Shown one piece after another: positions 50,029-61,627 of a DNA stretch of 64,000 bases (its first letter is position 1; every line of letters begins with the position of its first letter). The translations under genes and the position numbers were made by a program. This DNA comes from Methylotenera sp. (GTDB taxonomy: Bacteria > Pseudomonadota > Gammaproteobacteria > Burkholderiales > Methylophilaceae), in contig JAUSAG010000017.1 in the NCBI GenBank assembly GCA_030652995.1, positions 17,826-81,825 of the forward strand. Direction: 5' to 3'. The notes beneath the pieces were generated by a model. That model saw only the letters and a list, made by a program, of their open reading frames with translations. It made no database searches and had not been told where the DNA came from.

Positions 50029-51024
50029 TTAATTTGAGGCTAAAAATTTACTAGGATCAACAGATTTCCCCTGTTGCCGAATTTCAAAATGTAGCTTGAC
50101 TGTATTACTATCGGTGTTACCCATTTCGGCTATTTTTTGTCCACGAGTAACAGCTTGGCCTTCTTTAACCACAATCAAGCTGTTATGTGCATAAACCGAT
50201 AAATAGGTCGCGTTGTGTTTTATGATGACTAATTTTCCATAGCCACGTAAATCTGAGCCGCTGTAAATAACTTTGCCTGCCGCTGCTGCGTTAATGCTTT
50301 GCCCCATTGAGCCCGCGATATCTATACCTTTATTACCCGCATCATTAAAGTTGGCGATTACTTTACCTTTTGTTGGCCAAATCCAATCACCACTGGTCGT
50401 AGGTTCAGCATTAGCTTCAACCTTAGGCTCTGTGATCACTTTTGGCCTTGTTTCGCTAGCCTTTTCAGTTATATTTGGGGTGGGTGGTGCCACTGGTTTG
50501 GTGGCCGTCGTCACCTTTACGCTGTCTGGTTTTACCATGGGCAATGGCTTTTTAAAAGCCTCATCACTGTAAGGTTCACGTATAGCTTTAGGCTCACTGA
50601 GGGCAAGCACTTGTGGTGGTTGCGTGGTTGTTGAGGAGCTAGAGTCGTTGCCGATGGCGTAGGTTGTGACACCGTTAGTTTGCTCTTGTACTACGTTGTT
50701 TTCAACATTGGTTGATTTGTCTTTTAACGTGTTGAATTTAAGTGTTTGGCCAATCTTTATAATGTAGGGCGCTTTAATGTCATTAAGTTGCGCAATTTCC
50801 TTATAGTCGTAACCATATTCAAGACCGAGGCTAAATAAAGTATCACCTTTTTTTACAGTATAAGTGTCAGGGCGCCAATCACCAGTGACTTTGCCCATGA
50901 GTGATTTTGAGGCTGTATTTTGCTTAGTAGCGGGTAGGCGGTCGATGACTGGCGCTGGAGTGGTGCTACAGGCAAGTAACGCCCATGAAAGCAACAAAAT
51001 TAAACCATTACGCAATATTGCCAT
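50029..51024 (-). CDS. nlpD: NlpD-like lipoprotein (LysM and degenerate M23)
   Basis: Outer-membrane lipoprotein that activates cell-wall amidases. Lipobox LLACS places the lipidated Cys at about 19. LysM domain at about 54-98 (YTVKKGDTLFSLGLEYG). A Pro/Thr/Lys-rich linker follows. The C-terminal M23 domain (about 215-328) reads NKGIDIAGSMGQ, where the metal-binding His of active M23 enzymes is lacking, as in E. coli NlpD. Gap to pcm is 2 bp. No rpoS follows, in contrast to enterics. Confidence 0.92.
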   Translation of the reverse strand: MAILRNGLILLLSWALLACSTTPAPVIDRLPATKQNTASKSLMGKVTGDWRPDTYTVKKGDTLFSLGLEYGYDYKEIAQLNDIKAPYIIKIGQTLKFNTLKDKSTNVENNVVQEQTNGVTTYAIGNDSSSSTTTQPPQVLALSEPKAIREPYSDEAFKKPLPMVKPDSVKVTTATKPVAPPTPNITEKASETRPKVITEPKVEANAEPTTSGDWIWPTKGKVIANFNDAGNKGIDIAGSMGQSINAAAAGKVIYSGSDLRGYGKLVIIKHNATYLSVYAHNSLIVVKEGQAVTRGQKIAEMGNTDSNTVKLHFEIRQQGKSVDPSKFLASN

Positions 51025-51026
51025 CC

Positions 51027-51695
51027 TTAACTGGTCCCTCCAAGTAAGGGTACAAACTTCACCGGTTCTAATTTTGTTTGGCGATACTCAGTTTGAGAGA
51101 TATGTTCTACTAGATATAACACTTGTTCATCAGTGCCTACAGGGATCACCAAACGCCCGCCAATGGCTAATTGATCTAGTAAATCCTGCGGAATATGGCT
51201 GGCAGCAGCGGTGACCATGATGGCGTCAAACGGGGCTAATTGCGGCAACCCCATATTGCCATCTGCATGGTCTAATTTGACGTTGACGCATTTGAGCTCG
51301 CGCAGATGTCCGCGTGCTTTCATCACCAGCGGGCGAATGCGTTCTACCGAATAAACCTCTTTGGCTATTTTAGATAGCACTGCAGTTTGATAGCCACAGC
51401 CAGTGCCTATTTCGAGTATTTTTTGTAAAGGTTGGCCGTTACGCAACAGCTCAGACATACGTGCCACAATATAAGGCTGGGAGATAGTTTGACCAAAACC
51501 GATAGGCAATGAAACATCTTCATAGGCGCGAATGGACAAGGCCTCATCTACAAAAATATGGCGTGGAATCGCTGAGATGGCAGAAAGTACCACTTCATCT
51601 TTAATACCTTGTTCGCGTAAGCGTGTGAGCATTCGCTCGCGGGTGCGAAGGGAGGTCATGCCGATGCCGGCTTGCGAAGATCTAATCAGTGCCAC
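51027..51695 (-). CDS. pcm: Protein-L-isoaspartate O-methyltransferase
   Basis: Repairs isoaspartyl residues with SAM. 222 residues. SAM-binding motif [17 protein letters not shown] (about 79-95), preceded by the substrate motif [15 protein letters not shown]. Start: GTG 51695 shares its G with the surE TAG stop. An internal ATG at 51656 would give a 209-residue protein, closer to E. coli (208), so the start is open. Confidence 0.95.
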   Translation of the reverse strand: MALIRSSQAGIGMTSLRTRERMLTRLREQGIKDEVVLSAISAIPRHIFVDEALSIRAYEDVSLPIGFGQTISQPYIVARMSELLRNGQPLQKILEIGTGCGYQTAVLSKIAKEVYSVERIRPLVMKARGHLRELKCVNVKLDHADGNMGLPQLAPFDAIMVTAAASHIPQDLLDQLAIGGRLVIPVGTDEQVLYLVEHISQTEYRQTKLEPVKFVPLLGGTS

Positions 51696-52438
51696 TATTT
51701 ACTCAACCAGTCTTTAATGTCGTTAAGTTGCGTGTGGCTGGTTAAATCTACTTGTATGGGTGAAATTGACACTTTGTTGTTAGTCACGGCATGAAAATCA
51801 GTGCCTTCACCGCCATCGTTAGGTTGCCCGGCGGCACCTACCCAATATACAATTTCATTGCGTGGTGTTTTAAGCTGAACCACAGGTTCTGCTTTATGGC
51901 GCTTACCTAAACGTGTTACAACGCGGCCTTGCAACTCATTGTAGGCAATATCCGGCACATTGACATTGAGCAGTGTGGCAGATTTAAACCCGTTTTTTTG
52001 ATAGTGTTTGATGAGTTCAACAGCTACCCTTGCTGCGGTTTCAAAATGTGTGGAATTATGTTGTGACATTGAAACGGCGATCGACGGAATCCCTAGTAGA
52101 TAGCCCTCCATCGCTGCAGCCACGGTTCCTGAGTAAATGGTGTCATCGCCCATATTGGCGCCATCGTTAATGCCGCTGATCACCATGTCAGGCATGGTAT
52201 CCATGAGTCCTGTCAGCGCTATATGCACGCAGTCAGTTGGCGTTCCATTGACGTAAAAAAAGCCGTTTGCGGCTTTTTTTACGCTGAGTGGCCGATCAAG
52301 CGTGAGCGAGTTGCTGGCACCGCTACGGTTTCTTTCAGGTGCCACCACAGTAATATCGGCAATTTGAGCAATATGTTCTGCAAGGATGTTAAGACCTGGC
52401 GCGAAATAGCCATCGTCATTTGAGAGCAGTATTTTCAT
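51695..52438 (-). CDS. surE: 5'/3'-nucleotidase SurE
   Basis: Metal-dependent survival phosphatase acting on nucleoside monophosphates. 247 residues. [12 protein letters not shown] at the N-terminus (metal ligands D8, D9), [14 protein letters not shown] with the phosphate-binding Ser/Asn (about 36-44), and [12 protein letters not shown] (about 93) are visible. A perfect terminator-like hairpin (52252-52283) falls in codons 52-63. The surE-pcm-nlpD order is classical. Confidence 0.96.
   Translation of the reverse strand: MKILLSNDDGYFAPGLNILAEHIAQIADITVVAPERNRSGASNSLTLDRPLSVKKAANGFFYVNGTPTDCVHIALTGLMDTMPDMVISGINDGANMGDDTIYSGTVAAAMEGYLLGIPSIAVSMSQHNSTHFETAARVAVELIKHYQKNGFKSATLLNVNVPDIAYNELQGRVVTRLGKRHKAEPVVQLKTPRNEIVYWVGAAGQPNDGGEGTDFHAVTNNKVSISPIQVDLTSHTQLNDIKDWLSK
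52252..52283. terminator. Perfect 14-bp terminator-like hairpin inside surE
   Basis: CGTAAAAAAAGCCG (52252-52265), loop TTTG, then CGGCTTTTTTTACG (52270-52283). Seven A and seven T face each other, so it looks like an intrinsic terminator on both strands. It lies within surE codons 52-63 ([10 protein letters not shown] region). Confidence 0.7.
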
Positions 52439-52528
52439 ACGTTACTTACTAAGCGTGATTCTAAGAGTGTTTTCATGGCTAAATTATAGTAGAAGTGTGA
52501 TGGTTTGGCTTGGTCGATATATAAAAAC

Positions 52529-52885
52529 TTATGGTTTGGCGCCAGTCAAGCGCGCATAAAATATGGCGCAGCCAAAAAACAGTACAGAAAGTACGATTTC
52601 AACGCCAGCAAGCTGCGCTGAGATGCCGCCATCAGACCAGGCTCGCACCACGCCTTCGGTAAAGTATAGCAGTATAAACATGCTTGCCCATTGGTAGGTG
52701 TAACGTTTACCACGCAAAATGCCAAATAATGGCAGCAACAGCGGTACTGCTTTTAACATGAGTAGCGAGCCGCCGGGTTTTAGCGGCGCTAAAATAGTTT
52801 CCCACGCAACAGCTAGCAATATGAGGGCGATTAAACTAAAAGATGCGCCCAGTTGGAGATTATTAATTAGATTATTTCTATGCAT
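52529..52885 (-). CDS. DUF2069 domain membrane protein
   Basis: 118 residues with about four hydrophobic segments and the family-typical WLL-like middle (GKRYTYQWASMFILLYFTEGVVRAW). Function unknown. It is 7 bp after hugZ and 90 bp before surE in the same direction. The gap 52439-52528 shows no gene. Confidence 0.82.
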   Translation of the reverse strand: MHRNNLINNLQLGASFSLIALILLAVAWETILAPLKPGGSLLMLKAVPLLLPLFGILRGKRYTYQWASMFILLYFTEGVVRAWSDGGISAQLAGVEIVLSVLFFGCAIFYARLTGAKP

Positions 52886-52892
52886 AGCGACC

Positions 52893-53612
52893 TTATATTT
52901 TTGCTAATTGTGACATGCGTACCAGTGCTACGCGGGCAGATTGGGCGTCGTGAATGGGATGATCGAAATTAAAGCGTAAGATTTTTACCTCAGCGCCATG
53001 ATTGACATTAACGTCAAAGCCATCGCTATCTAACCCTAACATTTGCACCTGTGTTGCTTCTATTTGGTGAAAGTGTTGGCAATAGGCAATTAAGCTGTGT
53101 ACATGGTCAGCGTTCATGTGATCAATAATAGCTGTTTCTTGAGCCGCTAGTAGTGAATCAACAGTGGGGTTAAATAAATCGTCTGACGACAGCCAGCTCA
53201 TATTGCCAAAGCCACCAATATAGCGTGCATGAGTGAGGTTAATCCGATAAAAAGCAAAGTCATGCATATCAAAATAACTGGCGGCTTGTGGCAGGTAGCG
53301 TAAATAACGGGCGCGTAAATCCGCGTCGTCTTTTTCAATCTTGAAGGCTGACCCGAGTAACGTGAGCCGCGCATTGGCTTGCAAGTCTTCAGTGCCTGCA
53401 AATGCCAGTAACGAAACTTTTGGGTTGAGCATGATATTTTTAGTGTGCTCTGCAATGCTGCTAATCAGTATCACGGGCTGGCAATCATGCCCTAATACAA
53501 ACGGCGCCACCGAGCCAAATGGGTAGCCATCAAATTTTACAGAATGTGTAGAAAGTATGCCGCTATGTGTGCTGCGCAGAAACTGTTTGGCTTCTGGGGC
53601 TAAATTTGCCAT
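52893..53612 (-). CDS. HugZ family FMN/heme-binding protein (PNPOx-like + DUF2470)
   Basis: 239 residues. The split-barrel PNPOx-like domain (about 1-150) has FGSVAPFVLGHD, and the C-terminal DUF2470 (about 160-237) has AIIDHMNADHVHSLIAY. Proteins of this build bind or degrade heme (HugZ/HutZ) or act as flavin oxidoreductases. With two TonB receptors elsewhere in the window, heme use is conceivable, but there is no direct link. It is 1 bp from wrbA. Confidence 0.85.
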   Translation of the reverse strand: MANLAPEAKQFLRSTHSGILSTHSVKFDGYPFGSVAPFVLGHDCQPVILISSIAEHTKNIMLNPKVSLLAFAGTEDLQANARLTLLGSAFKIEKDDADLRARYLRYLPQAASYFDMHDFAFYRINLTHARYIGGFGNMSWLSSDDLFNPTVDSLLAAQETAIIDHMNADHVHSLIAYCQHFHQIEATQVQMLGLDSDGFDVNVNHGAEVKILRFNFDHPIHDAQSARVALVRMSQLAKI

Positions 53613-53613
53613 G

Positions 53614-55028
<1,415 letters not shown>

Positions 55029-55051
55029 GGATAGTTACCTTTTGCTAGGCA

Positions 55052-58000
55052 TTATTTGAAGCTAAAAGTATACAGCACATCCACCGCACTATCGGTGCCA
55101 GCTTCGGCGCGTATCGACCAGTTTGGGGTAATATTGAAAGTGAGGCGGGCAACATCCAGCAAGCCGCTAACACTTTTTGCATAACTCAAATAAAGTTGCG
55201 AGGTGATTTTTTTACCAAAGGTCAATGATGCACTTTCAGCATCACCACCGGCAAAGCTGAATTCATCCAAGCCTGCGGCGCGTGCAAGTTGGGTTTGTAG
55301 TGGCACAGATTGGCCTTGTGATAGCAATACGCCAGCGGCTAATGACAGCATGCCGTAATCGTTTTTACCTGTTTGATCCATGCCGTGACCGAGCACTAAC
55401 CATGATAGTTTTTCAGTGTCAGCGACATTGGGGTCAGAAACCAGTTTAGTGACAGGCGCAAACGCACTGCCGGTAATTTCAACCCCTGCATTCACGGGTT
55501 TGCTGTTGCGCATAGCTCGAATATTAAGCCCTGGATTATCCATCGGGCCATTAAAGTTAAGAATACCGCGTTCAATGTTCAGCACTTGCCCATAGGCCAT
55601 GTACGTACCTTTTTTCACTTGAATGCTACCTTCAGTGTGCGGGCGATATTGCGTTAAGCCAGTTAATGTCAGTGCGCCAATGAGTTCAGCATCCAGACCG
55701 CGTCCACGCAGGCTGAAGTCTTGGCCTAAGTCGATACGCAGGCCGTTTAAAAGAATGGCTAATGATGGGGTTTTAGTGCTGGCTATCTGCCCCAGTATCA
55801 CCACATCGTCATCAAGCGTTGGCGCATCTTCTTGTGAAAGTTCTATTAAGCCTTTGTTGACGGCGAATTGACCAAAAATAGAGAACATGCCGTCTGCCAG
55901 TATGGTTTTCCCCGTTCCGCTTAAAGTGAGTAAGCGGTCAGTGCGGGATAATAATGTGAAGTTATCCGCATGCCAGTCAAGGTCAATTTTAGGTTTGCCG
56001 TTATCTATCAATAAAACTCCATTGGTATTCAGGCTGCCTGCACCACCTTGCCATGACGCTTGTTTAATCTGTAATTGATCATTTTTAAATTCCGCCAATA
56101 AACTACCTTTAGTTAAATTAATGCCTTCTGAAGGCAGGCTGAATTGTAGGTTTTGCCCCATGACATTGCCGCTTAAATCGGGTTTGCCTAAAGTGCCATT
56201 AGCCGCAACAGATAAAGAAAGTTGACCATCTAGATCAGCACTCATCATGCTGGTGGGCATGGGTAGCCAAGCCAGTGTGTTAAATTGCGCTGACCCATTT
56301 AAGCTAAGCGGGGCGCTTGCCAGCAGTGCGAAACCTGTTTCAGTTTTAGTGAGGGTGGTTGCTAATGTTGCATTGAGGTTGCCAAGGTTTTCCCCAGCAA
56401 GTTTAGCGAGTAGTTGGGCATTGTTGTTGATGATATTGAGTTCTATTTTTGCTTCGGTTAAGCCCAACGGGGATGATGTGCCATTAGCAGTCGTTAACGT
56501 GAAATCGCCTGTGTCGCGCCATAGGCTAAAGCTGCCGTTCAGTGTGTGGTTTGCACTAAGATCCCATTTGCCTGAAAACACTGGGCTGCCATGGAGCGTA
56601 TTTGGCAGATTGAATAAACCTGCCGGTAAGTCGTCTAAGGTGAGTTGGCTGAGTTCACCTTTACTGACTAATTTTCCATTACCCACTTGCAGTAGCTCAA
56701 CAGAAGCTTGACCTTTAGCTAGCTGTATTACAGCTTGCGCTAGCGTTACGTTGCTGCCGGTGATATGCAAGTGGGCGGGTGCAGTGAGTGTGGCAGGGGC
56801 ATTACCTGTAAGCTTAAGCCGTTGTAAAAACCCGTGCCAACTGTGGTCAGCTGATAAGCCGCCTTGCAAAGTGCTATCAAACTGCACGTCTGGACTCATT
56901 GCTGTGATTGAAATTTGATGGTTGGAGCGCGTACCTGCTAGATTAACTTGTCCATTCAGTACTGGGTGCTGTCCATAATGAATGGCGCTGGCTTTGAACT
57001 CACCTGAAACCTTGCCGCTAGCGCCGTTTTCGATATTGACTTGACCTTCAAATTGATCAATTTTTAAATCGCGGCTGAGTGTCAGGTTTTTTGCGAGCAA
57101 ATTGACTTGTAGTGCAAGATGATCAAATACACCTTTAATTGAGCCGCTGGCATGTGCCTCACCTGCATAGGTTTGATTAAAGGCAGCGAGGTTAGGCAAC
57201 GTTGCCTGCCAGTCAAGGCGGCTATCGGCTTTACCTAGGCTGCCGTTGGCTTGGATGCTGTTAGTGGCTAGCCCTAGCTGGAAGTCTAACTGCTGAATTT
57301 GCATACCATCAATTTTTGTGTCTGCGATCAGCAGGTTACCTGAGCCAGTGAGCGCCTGATTTTGCCATTGGCTATCGCGCAGAGAAAACTGCAAGCTGGT
57401 GCTAGGCGAGGGCAGAAGTTTGCCTTGTAAATCAAGATCAATATTAAGCTGTGCGGTTGGGTAACCGGTAAGTTGTGCAGGATAAAATAGCTCAGGATGC
57501 ACTTCAGTGATACGCGCATTGACAGTGATCGGGTAATCGTTTGCGAGGCTTAGTTGGCCGTGGGCTACAATGTGTGCGGCGGACTGAATCGCGCCGATAT
57601 CTTGCAAAATCGCCAGTTTGTCATTTTGCGTAGCCAGCCAAGCGTTGCTTTCAAAAGCAAGTGTATTAAAATTGCCAGACAACAACACTTTGACATCGTA
57701 AGGCAGGTCTGCATTTAATTGCTTGAGTGTTGCGGCGCCTGTGAGTGCGAAGGGTTTTGATGTATTAACGTTTAGGTTAGCGCTTGCATCGCCCCAAGGG
57801 GTGTTGGCGCGGTTCAGCTTAAGGCGTAGCGTTTTGGCATCACCTTCAAAATTAAATTGTACGTTAGTGAGTGTTTGTCGATCATCTGCACTAATAATAA
57901 CGATCTCAGCAATTTCAGCTTGCTCGATGCTGATAGGAAACGGCAAGCTGATACGATTAGGCGACGGCGAGTTGCTGCCGTTATCGCGCATGGTAATGAT

Positions 58001-58234
58001 GAGTCGTTTTGCTTTTAATTGTGCCACTTGTAACTTGCCATCACCGGCTGCAGAAAGCTGCCAACGTGCGCTAAGTTTTTCCAACTTGAGGTGAATGTTT
58101 TCTAAATCATAACTAAACGTATCCAAGCTGGAACTCACATTCAGCGTCATTTCACTGTGTGCGGGTGTGAACAACACCAGTGCCACACTCAGCAGAATGA
58201 AATTAAAGGTGCGTCGTAACATCAGCCTATGCAT
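55052..58234 (-). CDS. tamB: Translocation and assembly module subunit TamB
   Basis: Inner-membrane-anchored, AsmA/Vps13-like bridge that with TamA serves outer-membrane assembly and phospholipid transport. 1060 residues (E. coli 1259): N-terminal signal anchor (about 7-27), long repetitive beta region, and the conserved C-terminal DUF490 domain (about 700-1060) that ends in Phe. It begins on the last base of the tamA stop. Long antisense frames inside are shadows. Confidence 0.92.
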   Translation of the reverse strand: MHRLMLRRTFNFILLSVALVLFTPAHSEMTLNVSSSLDTFSYDLENIHLKLEKLSARWQLSAAGDGKLQVAQLKAKRLIITMRDNGSNSPSPNRISLPFPISIEQAEIAEIVIISADDRQTLTNVQFNFEGDAKTLRLKLNRANTPWGDASANLNVNTSKPFALTGAATLKQLNADLPYDVKVLLSGNFNTLAFESNAWLATQNDKLAILQDIGAIQSAAHIVAHGQLSLANDYPITVNARITEVHPELFYPAQLTGYPTAQLNIDLDLQGKLLPSPSTSLQFSLRDSQWQNQALTGSGNLLIADTKIDGMQIQQLDFQLGLATNSIQANGSLGKADSRLDWQATLPNLAAFNQTYAGEAHASGSIKGVFDHLALQVNLLAKNLTLSRDLKIDQFEGQVNIENGASGKVSGEFKASAIHYGQHPVLNGQVNLAGTRSNHQISITAMSPDVQFDSTLQGGLSADHSWHGFLQRLKLTGNAPATLTAPAHLHITGSNVTLAQAVIQLAKGQASVELLQVGNGKLVSKGELSQLTLDDLPAGLFNLPNTLHGSPVFSGKWDLSANHTLNGSFSLWRDTGDFTLTTANGTSSPLGLTEAKIELNIINNNAQLLAKLAGENLGNLNATLATTLTKTETGFALLASAPLSLNGSAQFNTLAWLPMPTSMMSADLDGQLSLSVAANGTLGKPDLSGNVMGQNLQFSLPSEGINLTKGSLLAEFKNDQLQIKQASWQGGAGSLNTNGVLLIDNGKPKIDLDWHADNFTLLSRTDRLLTLSGTGKTILADGMFSIFGQFAVNKGLIELSQEDAPTLDDDVVILGQIASTKTPSLAILLNGLRIDLGQDFSLRGRGLDAELIGALTLTGLTQYRPHTEGSIQVKKGTYMAYGQVLNIERGILNFNGPMDNPGLNIRAMRNSKPVNAGVEITGSAFAPVTKLVSDPNVADTEKLSWLVLGHGMDQTGKNDYGMLSLAAGVLLSQGQSVPLQTQLARAAGLDEFSFAGGDAESASLTFGKKITSQLYLSYAKSVSGLLDVARLTFNITPNWSIRAEAGTDSAVDVLYTFSFK

Positions 58235-59994
58235 TAAAAAGCTACCCCGATATTAAAGTGCATGCGGTATTCGTCAGTTTCTTGACCATAGGCGATATCT
58301 GCCCCAATTGGCCCTGCTGGGCTTTTCCAGCGCGCGCCTAGCCCATAGCCATATACGGGTTTTAGGTCTTGTAAGGTATTGGCAGCGTTGCCGAAATCTA
58401 CAAACATTGCCGCCCCCCATTGCGGCGTGAGCCATTGCACTACTTCCACGCTACCAGTGGTGAGATAACGTCCGCCTACGATGGCGTCACCTTCAGCCAC
58501 GCCTAAACTTTGAAAGCCGTAGCCACGCACCGATTGGTCACCCCCCGCACGAAATAAAAAGGCTACCGGCGCACTATTTTTACCATTGACCATGCCAATT
58601 TCTGCGCGTGCGATGAGCTGCGTGCTGGTCGTGATTGGGTAATACCCTTGTGCTTTTATGTAGCTTTGCAAAAAGTTGCCATTCGCAAGTGATGCCAGTG
58701 GCGCGCCTGCAAATTGCACATTCAATAAATAGCCGCGCGTTGGATTAAGATCATGATCAATTCGCCTGAGCGTGATGCCATACGCCAATGTCGCTGCGTA
58801 ATTGCTGGATGATTCTGCGCCATCTAGCTTGACTTGCTCCGTGAGCAAGTTGGCGCCTACATATTGCTCGCGTTTGCGTGAACCCCAAGCACGTTTAATG
58901 CCAGCCTGGGTTGAAGTGACCGACTGCCCTTCAATTGAGGTGTGGTTTACGTTGGCATTAATGCTGTCGCGGTAGCCCTGTTTGGTCAGTGGTAAGCGCA
59001 CCTCGCCCGCCAAAGTCTGGACTTTTTGTTCTAATTTAAGGCTACTCGTCATTCTTAGGCCGAGATTAAATAAATTAAGATCATCAAAGGTAAGTTGGGT
59101 GCGTGCACCCGTATTAGTGCTATAGCCCGCACCTACGCCCATTTTAATTGCTTGATTTTCATCTACCACCACTTTAATCGGCGCGTTGACCACAGGCGAG
59201 CCATCGGCGTTGGCAGTTTTGGTATCTGCTATGACCTCCACGCTACGAAAATAACGGCTTTCTTGCAAGCGTGATTGAAATGTCAGTAATTGAGATTGAC
59301 TGTAAACGCTACCAGTCTTAATGGGGTTGAGGTTTTCTATAATGCTATCCGGGTAGCGCTTCAAGCCTTCAATACTCAGCTTGCCAAAATGTAAGGCACT
59401 GCCACTATCAATTTCTACTATCAGCGCTACAGTATTTGATTCAATATTAACGGTTGCACTACTTTTGCTGATGGAGGCGTTTGGGTAGCGCAGAATCAAC
59501 AAAGCCGTCAACAGATTGCGTTTGGCCTGACTCCAGTTTTCCTGCCGAAATTGCATGCCGGATTTTAATAGCCAATCATCTCGCAGTTTTTGAATATCAG
59601 GCAGATCTTTACTAGATTGCTGCATGATGTCGCCAGTAAACGTAAGCGCCACCTGTTGAATTAAAACTGGCGTGCCTGGCTCAACTGCGAATGTTGCGAT
59701 TGATACGTTATTTTGCGTAGTGAGCAAAGGTGTGATGATGGGTGAAAAAAAGCCTTCAGTTGCTAACAAGTCTTTAATGTTTTGTGGGGCAGAATGCGCT
59801 AAACGCTGCCATTCGGCTGGCGTCATGCGCGGGTTGTCACGTAACTTGATCATCTCTAAATGCTTTTGCAGCAGTGATTTTAGTGGGGCAGGCGCCTCAA
59901 TCTCAACCTGATAGCGTTGTTTCGGGAGGTCATTCGCGCATGCCATTACCCCCCACAACAGCAGTGTTATACAGACCAAAAGGCGATAGGTCAT
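58234..59994 (-). CDS. tamA: Translocation and assembly module subunit TamA
   Basis: BamA/Omp85-family outer-membrane protein. 586 residues: signal peptide (1-20, ends MACA), three POTRA domains (about 25-260), and a 16-strand barrel with the RGYG motif (SVRGYGFQSLG, about 490) and C-terminal Phe (FNIGVAF). Paired with tamB by a 1-nt overlap. purB is upstream on the same strand with a 48-bp gap. Confidence 0.94.
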   Translation of the reverse strand: MTYRLLVCITLLLWGVMACANDLPKQRYQVEIEAPAPLKSLLQKHLEMIKLRDNPRMTPAEWQRLAHSAPQNIKDLLATEGFFSPIITPLLTTQNNVSIATFAVEPGTPVLIQQVALTFTGDIMQQSSKDLPDIQKLRDDWLLKSGMQFRQENWSQAKRNLLTALLILRYPNASISKSSATVNIESNTVALIVEIDSGSALHFGKLSIEGLKRYPDSIIENLNPIKTGSVYSQSQLLTFQSRLQESRYFRSVEVIADTKTANADGSPVVNAPIKVVVDENQAIKMGVGAGYSTNTGARTQLTFDDLNLFNLGLRMTSSLKLEQKVQTLAGEVRLPLTKQGYRDSINANVNHTSIEGQSVTSTQAGIKRAWGSRKREQYVGANLLTEQVKLDGAESSSNYAATLAYGITLRRIDHDLNPTRGYLLNVQFAGAPLASLANGNFLQSYIKAQGYYPITTSTQLIARAEIGMVNGKNSAPVAFLFRAGGDQSVRGYGFQSLGVAEGDAIVGGRYLTTGSVEVVQWLTPQWGAAMFVDFGNAANTLQDLKPVYGYGLGARWKSPAGPIGADIAYGQETDEYRMHFNIGVAF

Positions 59995-60042
59995 GATGAG
60001 TGCGCCTTTAGTGGTCTAGTTGAACCCACATGGGCGGAAAAT

Positions 60043-61437
<1,395 letters not shown>

Positions 61438-61627
61438 TTAGTAAACAGCTATTTTACCTTAATTTGTGATAAATACGCTTAGCAAGTTTGCAAGGCTCAG
61501 TCTCCCAATCAATTTAAAATGCTTAATTTGCTATACTAGGATTGCTCATAATTCTGTATGCTTACAATAATTGTCAGGCACTATCATTGCCTGATATACA
61601 AGAAATTGAAATAATTTTGGATGGATT

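Noticed and set aside
55623..58094. Plus-strand frames opposite tamB
   Set aside because: They are shadows of a long beta-rich gene, with no start signals or recognisable domains.
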